Below, piece after piece: positions 1 to 6,647 of a stretch of DNA of 8,432 nt (position 1 is the stretch's first letter; the number at the start of each line of letters is the position of its first letter). The DNA lies in assembly GCA_019417865.1 (NCBI GenBank), contig DYCW01000413.1, positions 1-8,432 on the forward strand. Direction: 5' to 3'. The position numbers and the translations under genes are program-made. Below the pieces are notes generated by a model. The model did not search any database, was not told the DNA's origin, and saw nothing but the letters and a program-made list of their open reading frames with translations. Origin of the DNA: Ruminococcus sp. Its GTDB lineage: Bacteria; Bacillota; Clostridia; Oscillospirales; Ruminococcaceae.

Positions 1-3
1 ATT

Positions 4-57
4 CTAAGACGCTTTTTTGCACGTATTTTTTGTAAATTATGTGGAAAAGCGTTTTAG
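4..57. repeat. Long inverted repeat at left edge
   Basis: Bases 4-16 (CTAAGACGCTTTT) can pair with bases 45-57 (AAAAGCGTTTTAG) as 13 pairs, one of them G-U, around a 28-base T-rich loop. No T tract follows on either side, so it is not a standard terminator. A second reading is that GACGC followed by six T's (8-18) is the 3' arm and T tract of a terminator whose 5' arm lies left of the window, which would end an upstream + strand gene. The pairing is seen directly; the role is unknown. Confidence 0.5.
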
Positions 58-169
58 TCGGTACAGTGGGAGGGAAGAAAACGGGATAGGAAAGATAAAA
101 AATAGGAAGAACAGCAGAAATAAAAATTATAAAATGGAATGGATCTTGTGAAATAACTGCTGGTTGATG
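58..169 (+). other. Purine-rich non-coding stretch with possible -10 box
   Basis: There is no credible ORF here. Bases 67-126 are almost all purines on the + strand (about 8 pyrimidines in 60), a strong strand bias. TATAAA at 128-133 could be a -10 box for the polysaccharide operon, but the expected -35 position (about 105-110, GGAAGA) does not match, so a housekeeping promoter is only weakly supported. If it is used, transcription would start near 140 and give a leader of about 200 bases. Confidence 0.25.
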
Positions 170-290
170 TGCATTCGGTATGCCTGCAAAAATACTTTTG
201 CAGATGATAAGTAGAGTACAGGGAAGATGTTCTAATTGCAGCACATCTTTCAATGGGTTAGCACCGAATGCAGAAAACACTTTCAAGTGT
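170..290 (+). ncRNA. Candidate structured leader RNA (multibranch) upstream of polysaccharide genes
   Basis: An outer helix, TGCATTCGGT (170-179) with ACCGAATGCA (263-272), gives 10 perfect pairs. It encloses two hairpins: CTGCAAAA/TTTTGCAG (184-191/196-203, loop ATAC) and GGAAGATGT/ACATCTTTC (222-230/243-251, one G-U, 12-base loop). This makes a three-way junction. A small ACACT/AGTGT hairpin (277-290) follows. TTGCAG at 236-241, in the loop of the third helix, could also pair with CTGCAA (184-189), so an alternative fold is possible. No known riboswitch class is recognised, and no terminator or ribosome-site-masking helix is seen before the start codon. The pairings are seen; function as a regulatory RNA is inference. 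Confidence 0.4.
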
Positions 291-325
291 GGTCTATGTA
301 AAAGAGAAAGTATGATGATCATTGC

Positions 326-331
326 GGAGGG
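326..331 (+). promoter_or_regulatory. Ribosome binding site that sets the start of the glycosyltransferase
   Basis: GGAGGG lies 5 bases before ATG at 337. It falls inside the alternative in-frame TTG start at 322, which has no comparable site of its own. The ATG is therefore preferred. Confidence 0.85.
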
Positions 332-336
332 ATTTT

Positions 337-3300
337 ATGTTTAAAAATCGTAAGAAAACAAGAGAGACTGTAGAAGACACCCCTGTACAAAAGTCGCCAG
401 AGGCGGCGGAAACGCCAGCGGCTTTGGAGACAGCGTGTAAGTTGGCGGAGGAAAAAAAGAAACCAGAAAGAAGTAACCCAATTGTTTCTATTCTGATTCC
501 AATCTGTAATGTAGCAAAGTATCTTCCAAAATGCCTGGACAGTGTAATTGCACAGACCATGGAGGAAATTGAAATCATCTGCATCAATGACGGAAGCACG
601 GACAATTCTCTGGATATTATTCAGGAATATGCCGCAAAGGATTCTCGTATCCGTGTCATTGACAAGGAGAATTCTGGATATGGCGATTCGATGAACAGAG
701 GACTTGCTGCTGCCACTGGCGATTATATTGGCATTGTAGAAAGTGATGACTTCATTGTGAAGGATATGTTTGCATCCCTGTATAATCTGAGCTTTGATGG
801 AACAGTTGATGTCGTTAAGGGTAATTTCTGGGATTACTATGAAGATGGAGAAAAATTGCCAACTGCAACACCGAATAGGGATAGAGCCAATATTCCGGAT
901 TCTGAAGAACCATTTACGCTGAAAGAAAACGGACAGTTTTCCTGGGGGCATCCTTCTGTATGGAGTGCAATCTACAGAAGACAATTCCTTGTGGATCACG
1001 ATATTCATTTTATTGCCGCAAAAGGCGGCGGATGGGTGGATAATCCATTTTACTACGAAACACTTTGCTCCGCTGAGCGTATTATGTGGACAAACGAACC
1101 GTTTTATTATTACAGAAAAACCAACCCAGCCTCTTCTTCTAATTTGCAGAAAGATCCATCTCTACCGTTTATCCGAATGCTGGACAACTTTAATGTTGTG
1201 GAACAACATCATATACAAGATATTGATACGCTGAAATGTACCTATGCAAGAGCTTTGATGTATTATACTGGTGCATTGAAGGATTTTGATTATGATGCCA
1301 ATGCGAAAAAAATCAACGATTATGCTGCGGAACTGATGAAGCATTTTGATGTGGATATCTTTACCAGTCAGTTTAATCTTGCTGACCAGCAAAAGTATTA
1401 TTCCGCACTTTCTCCACTGAAAAATATCCGACTGACCGGTCCAAGAGTCTTGATTTATAACTGGGTACCGTATGATAATCCAGGAAATGTCGGTGGTGGT
1501 GTAACGGTTTATTGTCGGAATTTGATTCATCAAATCCTTCGGGAGAATCCAGAAGTGACTGTTTATATGCTGAGCAGCGGCTGGGCATATGATGCCACTT
1601 CTCTGGAAACTTATATCCGAAAAATCAGCAGTCAAGATGTCAATGTTCACCAGTATGAGATTGTAAATTCTCCGGTTCCAGCAGAGCAGTCCAATCTGTT
1701 TGTGAATCCGTCTGTTGCCATTGAAAATGCAGCGTTGAAAGAAACTTTCCGTACATTTATTAAGCGGTATGGTCCGTTTGATGCGATTCATTTTAATAAC
1801 ATTGAAGGCTTGTCTTTGAATGTTATGGAATTGAAGCAGGATTATCCAGATACCAGATTTATCTTCTCTATTCATAACTATGTGCCGATGTGTGTACATG
1901 GGTTTTATTACATGCGTCATAAGCACTGCAACTGCAATCCAAATCATACAGGTGAGGATTGTATGCAATGTACCAGAATGAATATGCGTCGAAATATTGC
2001 TGATGCTACTTATGATCGTGGTCTGTTTAACAACGACCCGAAAAAGTGTTATTCCAAGGCAAAATGGGTGAAAACATTTGGTATGGAACAGCTGGATGTG
2101 GAGACCGATGCAGAACATATTTTGGATTTTAGTAAGGCAGCCATCCGGCAGATTAATCAGAATTGTGATGAAATTCTGGCTGTGTCCAAAAGAGTGTACG
2201 AAATTGCAGAGGACAATGGATTTGATGCCAGCAAAATGAAGGTGTCCTATATTGGTACAAAGGTTGCTGCACACCAGCTGGGTCACGCTGCTTATCCAGT
2301 AAAGAACGGTTTAAAAATCGTCTTTCTTGGCAATGATATCAATTACGAGGAAAAAGGCTATCCGTTCCTGATTGAAGCACTCTCAAAACTGGAATTGAAG
2401 TATGCTGCTAAGATTGATTTGGTGTTCACTGTTAGACAGAAGGAACATGCAGATTTATATACTATGCTGAACAAATTCCATTCTGTCAAGGTATATGTTG
2501 GTTATACACATAATGACTTACCTCGTATTTTTAAGGGCTGCAATTTGAGTCTTGTACCAGTGCTCTGGGAAGATAATCTGCCGCAGATTGCCATTGAGTC
2601 CGTTGCATATGGCATACCAGTATTGGCAAGCTCTGCTGGCGGTCCTTCTGAACTGACAGATAGTGCACTGTTCCGCTTCCAGGCTGGTGATGCGGAAGAT
2701 TTGCTGGCAAAGATTCGGCATTTTGCAGATCATCCAGAGGATTTGGATGAATACTGGAAGCATCATCATGGTTTGGTGACCATGGAACAGCACTGGGCAG
2801 AGATACAGAAGGTTTATGGCTTGGATCAGAAGCAGGACAGCGTAGAAATTCCAATGGAAGATTTCCGTAATTTGCTCAAGGAAAATGATTTCCTGCTGAC
2901 CTATATGCCTTCCAATGGAAATGGTAATCGTATTCCACAGCAAAAGGTGATTAGTGATCTGGAAAAGAAGCTGCAAGCTGCGAATGAACGGAATGAAGAA
3001 TTGGAAACGGAGTTGAATGAGTTGGAGAAGAATAAAAAATACGCTGGTAAAGTCATCTTTAAGTCAGAATATGACCCGATTCAGGGAGATGCAGGTGCGA
3101 CACTCTTTACACTGACACTCGGAGATTTTCCTTACAGTGATGTTTATGCAGAAATTCGCTTTGTTCGTCTGAACAATTTGGGTGCTGCGGTTTCAGATAC
3201 CTTGAAAATCGCTGCGACATGGCATAATGAAACTGGTGCATACAAGATGCATATCCATCAGGCAGAGTGGGTGAACAATACACCAGGCATTGCAGATATG

Positions 3301-3507
3301 ATTATGGTTTATACAGAGGAACACACCATTGGCTTTTTTGGCAAATATCCTGGCATGCACTGTGGTTACAGCTATGAAGTTGTATTTATGGATACTCGTG
3401 CTGTCGGTGATACGGTGACATTTGCAGTTGAAAAGGAAGGCTTTTTATTTGAAAATCAACCTTGTCCAAACGGTGCAGCAATTCCAGCACAAGTACAGAA
3501 GGTTTGA
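337..3507 (+). CDS. Bifunctional GT2-GT4 glycosyltransferase with coiled coil and C-terminal beta domain
   Basis: Predicted cytoplasmic enzyme of 1056 residues that would add two sugars during surface polysaccharide assembly; donors and acceptors are unknown. A charged, disordered-looking tail (1-47) is followed by a GT2 GT-A domain (about 48-290) with VSILIP near 50, NDGSTD from 84, ESDD at 135-138 (metal/nucleotide site) and a probable catalytic base Asp235 in GGGWVDNPF. A helical linker leads to a GT4 GT-B domain (about 367-830): GGG at 386-388 is the N-terminal glycine loop, and WEDNLPQIAIES (744-755) is the C-terminal E/D-x7-E motif (Asp746, Glu754). Inside the GT4 part is a cysteine cluster (Cys519, 531, 533, 542, 545) like the one in some GT4 enzymes. 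A coiled coil (about 867-901) joins it to a predicted beta-rich domain (902-1056) that I do not recognise. There is no signal peptide or membrane segment. Both active sites look intact. It is the first gene of a two-gene unit with the pyruvyl transferase fusion. GT family calls are firm; the pathway is inferred. Confidence 0.93.
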   Translation: MFKNRKKTRETVEDTPVQKSPEAAETPAALETACKLAEEKKKPERSNPIVSILIPICNVAKYLPKCLDSVIAQTMEEIEIICINDGSTDNSLDIIQEYAAKDSRIRVIDKENSGYGDSMNRGLAAATGDYIGIVESDDFIVKDMFASLYNLSFDGTVDVVKGNFWDYYEDGEKLPTATPNRDRANIPDSEEPFTLKENGQFSWGHPSVWSAIYRRQFLVDHDIHFIAAKGGGWVDNPFYYETLCSAERIMWTNEPFYYYRKTNPASSSNLQKDPSLPFIRMLDNFNVVEQHHIQDIDTLKCTYARALMYYTGALKDFDYDANAKKINDYAAELMKHFDVDIFTSQFNLADQQKYYSALSPLKNIRLTGPRVLIYNWVPYDNPGNVGGGVTVYCRNLIHQILRENPEVTVYMLSSGWAYDATSLETYIRKISSQDVNVHQYEIVNSPVPAEQSNLFVNPSVAIENAALKETFRTFIKRYGPFDAIHFNNIEGLSLNVMELKQDYPDTRFIFSIHNYVPMCVHGFYYMRHKHCNCNPNHTGEDCMQCTRMNMRRNIADATYDRGLFNNDPKKCYSKAKWVKTFGMEQLDVETDAEHILDFSKAAIRQINQNCDEILAVSKRVYEIAEDNGFDASKMKVSYIGTKVAAHQLGHAAYPVKNGLKIVFLGNDINYEEKGYPFLIEALSKLELKYAAKIDLVFTVRQKEHADLYTMLNKFHSVKVYVGYTHNDLPRIFKGCNLSLVPVLWEDNLPQIAIESVAYGIPVLASSAGGPSELTDSALFRFQAGDAEDLLAKIRHFADHPEDLDEYWKHHHGLVTMEQHWAEIQKVYGLDQKQDSVEIPMEDFRNLLKENDFLLTYMPSNGNGNRIPQQKVISDLEKKLQAANERNEELETELNELEKNKKYAGKVIFKSEYDPIQGDAGATLFTLTLGDFPYSDVYAEIRFVRLNNLGAAVSDTLKIAATWHNETGAYKMHIHQAEWVNNTPGIADMIMVYTEEHTIGFFGKYPGMHCGYSYEVVFMDTRAVGDTVTFAVEKEGFLFENQPCPNGAAIPAQVQKV

Positions 3508-3527
3508 TGCAGAAGCAATGAATATGC

Positions 3528-3548
3528 CGCAGCGAGAAAATCGCTGCG
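3528..3548 (+). other. Hairpin between the two polysaccharide genes
   Basis: CGCAGCGA (3528-3535) pairs perfectly with TCGCTGCG (3541-3548) around a GAAAA loop. No T tract follows, so it is not a standard terminator. It may protect or process the mRNA between the two genes. The 108-base spacer (3508-3616) holds no ORF and no clear promoter, which fits co-transcription. Confidence 0.6.
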
Positions 3549-3616
3549 ACACATTTGCAATGGAACAATTTGGATTTCTAATACGATAAATCTATGGATG
3601 AAAAAGGAGTTATAAC

Positions 3617-6313
3617 ATGAAAAAGCACTACGATATTGGCGTGGTTGGCTGTTGGTGGGGGGCAAACTATGGTTCTATTTTGAATGGTTATGCTGTATAT
3701 AATACCCTAAAATCATTGGGATTGTCTGTATTGATGATACACAAGCACAATGCCAAGAAGAATGACTGGGAAATCTATAATACTCATAATGAGAAATTTA
3801 TTCAGAATTTCTATCCGGCTGAAGATGTGAGTCCAATTATTCCATTTTCTCGTCTGCATGAACTGAATGATGTTTGTGATATGTTTTTGACTGGCTCTGA
3901 TCAGATCTGGAACTATGGCATCAACAGAATTTTTGATTTTGCTTTTATGCTGAATTTTGTAGATGATGACAAGAAAAAATTGAGCTTTGGCACTTCTTTT
4001 GGACATGCGAAAGATGCAACACCACAGGACAAACGCCCCATGATAAGAGCATTGATGCAGCGTTATACAGCTGTTTCGGTTCGGGAGCAGAGCGGTGCGG
4101 ATATTTGCAGGGATGTCTATGGGGTTAAGGCACAAGTGGTGGTAGAGCCAGTTTTTTGTATGACAAAGGAACAGTATTTAGAGATTGCTGCAAAGTCAAA
4201 GCTGGAGGTAGAAGAGCCCTACATTTTGACTTATATTCTTGATCCGACACCGGAAAAAAGAAAAGCCATTCAGTATTATAGTGAGATTTCCGGTATGAAG
4301 GCGTTGAATGTGCTGGATGGAGATCCTCGGGTGTATGAGAGAAATAAGGCAGCTTTGAATTTGCCAAATACGATGGGGAAAATTGGAACAGAAGATTTCA
4401 TGAAGTTGTATGCCAATGCCTCTCTTGTTATGACGGATTCTTTTCATGGTACAGCATTTTCGATTATCTTTAATAAACCGTTTTTGTCCATTACCAATTT
4501 CAAGCGTGGTTCTGTTCGTTTTGGGGAACTGCTGGGTAAGTTTGATTTGCAGGATCGTTTGGTGCCGAATCCGGAAAAAATTCCGCTGGATAAACGGTAT
4601 TTTGAGCAAATTGATTTTACACATGCCAATGCAATCATGCAGCGTGAACGGGAGAGTTCCATTGCATGGCTTCGGAATGTGATAGAAACACCAAAGGAAA
4701 AGCTGCCGTCTATTGTCATTCAGAAGTCATATGGAAAAGCCATCACAGAAAATCTGCCCAAGCAGGATTGTATGGGATGTGGGGCATGTGTTAGCATCTG
4801 CCCAAAACAGGCGTTACAATTAAAACCAGATAATCTGGGTTATTATCGTTCTGTATTGAATACAGATGCTTGTATCAATTGCGGAAAATGTCTAAGCGTT
4901 TGTCCTTCCTATCATCTTCCGTCCAATTCCCATACTGCTACGCCGAAATGCTATGCATTTATTGCGGCAGATCAGAAGCTCGTGGAGAGAAGTTCTAGTG
5001 GCGGTGTCTTTTCACTGCTTGCTAAGAAGGCATTGGAAAAGAATGGTGTAGTTGGCGGAGCTGCTTGGAAAGATGATTTTACGGTCGAACACATTTTAAT
5101 TGATCAGGAATCCCAGCTGCCAAAATTACGAAAGTCAAAATATCTGCAAAGTTATTTGGGTGACATGGATGCCCAGGTGAAAGCACGGTTAGAGCAAGGA
5201 CAGTTTGTATTATTCTCCGGTTGCCCATGTCAGATTGCTGGATTGCAGTCTTATTTGGGAAAGGAATACGATAATTTAATTACAATTGATTTGCTTTGTG
5301 GAAATTCACCATCTGCTTCATTTTTCCAGAAGTATATACATGATACATTTGGTGATGATGTTAAAAAATATGAATTCCGCAGTAAATTTTACAATTGGAA
5401 TTCAAATTGTATTGAGGTTCAATTAAAATCTGGCGAGAGTATTGTACGCCGTGGGTCAAAGGAAGATGCTTATCAAAGCGTTTATCATAATCATACGATG
5501 TGTGCACCACATTGTGAAAATTGTAAATATCAGCAGCTTCCTCGATTTGGTGATCTTACCATTGGCGACTTCTGGGGCATAGAAAAGAAAATGCCACAAT
5601 TGAACTACAAGAACGGTGTTTCTCTTGTACTCTGTAACAGTGCAAAAGGACAAGCATTTTTTGATGCCATTCAGGAACAGGATATTTTCTTTAAAAAAGA
5701 AGTGCCATTGGCATGGATGGGGGAAAATGGCTATGCATTGAAAGGAAAGCATAACCATGCCTCTGTGTATCGGGATGCCTTTTATCATCATATTCAGACG
5801 CAGCCATTTTCAAAGGCAGTCAAACTGGCGTTTGACAGTATTCATGATGACAATGATACGGCACGTGTATCTCTTCCGAAAACTGTAAATCCGTTGCAGT
5901 TTGACTCTCGGCAGTTTGCATTTCATTTTAATTCGGATATCTGGGAACAGCATGTTATTCGTGGAAAATTGGTACTGTTTCCAACTCCGTCTAAGCCTGG
6001 ACTGGGTAATTACGCCTCCATTTCTCTTTGCAATCCGTTGCAAAAAGGGGAAAAGTATCAGTTACAGATTCGCTTCAAGATAAAAACAGATACAAACTTT
6101 CTGCATTTGCACCTGAAAGAAGCGGGTTCTAAAAAAATTCAGATTATTTACCGACACAAGGTACAACCGCAGAATGCGAAAGAATGGGTTACTCTTTCAA
6201 TACCATTTGTTCCGAATGATAACATTTATTCTGAATTTATGGTTGGTGCAGCACAGATTACAGGAGAAAATCGCTTTTTGGCAATCGATTATATTTATAT
6301 TGAAAAGCAGTAA
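3617..6313 (+). CDS. Polysaccharide pyruvyl transferase - ferredoxin - FrhB-like fusion protein
   Basis: Multidomain protein of 898 residues, predicted cytoplasmic, with no membrane segments. AAGGAG lies 7 bases before the ATG. Residues 1 to about 360 form a polysaccharide pyruvyl transferase domain (PF04230 type), which moves pyruvate from phosphoenolpyruvate to a sugar as a ketal; WWGANYGSILNGYA near 13, LTGSDQIWN at 91-99 and DSFHGT at 274-279 are hallmarks. Residues 377-432 carry two complete [4Fe-4S] motifs (Cys385/388/391/395 and Cys419/422/425/429). Residues about 440-745 match the FrhB-like family: SSSGGVFS at 459-466, SGCPCQ with Cys536 and Cys538, Cys561, and a further cysteine group Cys629/633/636 followed by GDLTIGDFWG. 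This part probably does flavin- and Fe-S-based electron transfer on a sugar substrate. Residues about 769-898 look like a carbohydrate-binding-module beta sandwich ending in FLAIDYIYIEKQ. Separate pyruvyl transferase and FrhB-like genes are often neighbours in Clostridia polysaccharide clusters; here they are one chain. Domain calls are firm; the redox reaction is inferred. Confidence 0.92.
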   Translation: MKKHYDIGVVGCWWGANYGSILNGYAVYNTLKSLGLSVLMIHKHNAKKNDWEIYNTHNEKFIQNFYPAEDVSPIIPFSRLHELNDVCDMFLTGSDQIWNYGINRIFDFAFMLNFVDDDKKKLSFGTSFGHAKDATPQDKRPMIRALMQRYTAVSVREQSGADICRDVYGVKAQVVVEPVFCMTKEQYLEIAAKSKLEVEEPYILTYILDPTPEKRKAIQYYSEISGMKALNVLDGDPRVYERNKAALNLPNTMGKIGTEDFMKLYANASLVMTDSFHGTAFSIIFNKPFLSITNFKRGSVRFGELLGKFDLQDRLVPNPEKIPLDKRYFEQIDFTHANAIMQRERESSIAWLRNVIETPKEKLPSIVIQKSYGKAITENLPKQDCMGCGACVSICPKQALQLKPDNLGYYRSVLNTDACINCGKCLSVCPSYHLPSNSHTATPKCYAFIAADQKLVERSSSGGVFSLLAKKALEKNGVVGGAAWKDDFTVEHILIDQESQLPKLRKSKYLQSYLGDMDAQVKARLEQGQFVLFSGCPCQIAGLQSYLGKEYDNLITIDLLCGNSPSASFFQKYIHDTFGDDVKKYEFRSKFYNWNSNCIEVQLKSGESIVRRGSKEDAYQSVYHNHTMCAPHCENCKYQQLPRFGDLTIGDFWGIEKKMPQLNYKNGVSLVLCNSAKGQAFFDAIQEQDIFFKKEVPLAWMGENGYALKGKHNHASVYRDAFYHHIQTQPFSKAVKLAFDSIHDDNDTARVSLPKTVNPLQFDSRQFAFHFNSDIWEQHVIRGKLVLFPTPSKPGLGNYASISLCNPLQKGEKYQLQIRFKIKTDTNFLHLHLKEAGSKKIQIIYRHKVQPQNAKEWVTLSIPFVPNDNIYSEFMVGAAQITGENRFLAIDYIYIEKQ

Positions 6314-6334
6314 AATGAATACCGCTTTATTTTC

Positions 6335-6371
6335 AGCGTGCTTTGTCGGTCGTGACGAGGCACGCTTTTTA
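6335..6371 (+). terminator. Intrinsic terminator of the polysaccharide operon
   Basis: AGCGTGCTTTGTC (6335-6347) pairs with GACGAGGCACGCT (6354-6366) as 13 continuous pairs, including two G-U, around the loop GGTCGT, and runs into TTTT. It starts 22 bases after the stop codon of the pyruvyl transferase fusion. This is a textbook Rho-independent terminator. Confidence 0.92.
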
Positions 6372-6442
6372 TAGAGCAGCAGTATAGTTACCAGCCAGGG
6401 TTACTTGTTCTTGAAATAGAAGATAGTGAATTGTTATGAAAT

Positions 6443-6480
6443 AAAAAAAGAGCAAAACAAGATAAAACTTGCTTTGCTCT
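6443..6480 (-). terminator. Intrinsic terminator of the agr-like unit
   Basis: Read on the minus strand, AGAGCAAAGCAAG pairs with CTTGTTTTGCTCT (12 of 13 positions, one A-C mismatch) around a 6-base loop and is followed by a run of T's (the A tract at 6443-6448 on the + strand). The other side has no T tract, so it works in one direction. It faces the + strand terminator across about 70 bases, closing two convergent units. Confidence 0.88.
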
Positions 6481-6523
6481 AAATATAAATAAAAAATTTG
6501 AGGGATCAGTAAAATTAGAGGCT

Positions 6524-6552
6524 GTTATAGGACAAATATCATTTCCTATAAC
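6524..6552. repeat. Perfect 9-bp inverted repeat downstream of the AgrB-like gene
   Basis: GTTATAGGA (6524-6532) and TCCTATAAC (6544-6552) are perfect inverted copies around 11 bases. It lies in the 3' region between the AgrB-like stop codon and the minus-strand terminator, the place where an agrD gene would be expected. It could be an RNA hairpin in the transcript tail or a protein-binding dyad. Confidence 0.55.
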
Positions 6553-6577
6553 AAAAGGGTCGCTTAGATGAACTTAC

Positions 6578-6603
6578 GTTGCCACCCTGAACAATATGGC
6601 AAC
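6578..6603. repeat. 7-bp inverted repeat downstream of the AgrB-like gene
   Basis: GTTGCCA (6578-6584) and TGGCAAC (6597-6603) are inverted copies with a 12-base loop, followed by TTTT on the + strand. The stem is too short and the loop too long for a strong terminator. The 167 bases from 6481 to 6647 hold this repeat, the repeat at 6524-6552 and a short TTGACC direct repeat (minus strand, 6630-6647), but no ORF I can support. Confidence 0.4.
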
Positions 6604-6647
6604 TTTTACTGCCGCAAACTACTGATAAAGGTCAACACTTGGGTCAA

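Noticed and set aside
252..272. T-box-like string GGGTTAGCACCG in the leader
   Set aside because: It differs from the T-box consensus GGGTGGNACCGCG, no terminator/antiterminator pair follows, and the downstream gene is not related to amino acids.
322..336. TTG at 322 as start of the glycosyltransferase
   Set aside because: The ribosome binding site GGAGGG lies inside these codons and is well spaced for ATG at 337.
319..1008. 229-codon minus-strand frame over the start of the glycosyltransferase
   Set aside because: Antisense to the GT2 domain, no ribosome site, no family features.
1162..2286. 374-codon frame on the minus strand, antisense to the glycosyltransferase
   Set aside because: Fully antisense to a gene with clear GT2 and GT4 motifs; the translation has no recognisable domain and looks like a shadow of the coding bias.
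6565..6603. Short minus-strand frame LPYCSGWQRKFI as an autoinducer peptide
   Set aside because: Only 12 codons from a TTG, no ribosome binding site, and no amphipathic leader or acidic tail as in AgrD.
6630..6647. TTGACC direct repeat (minus strand, 12-bp period) as a LytTR site or -35 box
   Set aside because: Six bases only, the period is too short for LytTR binding, and no -10 box follows at the right distance.
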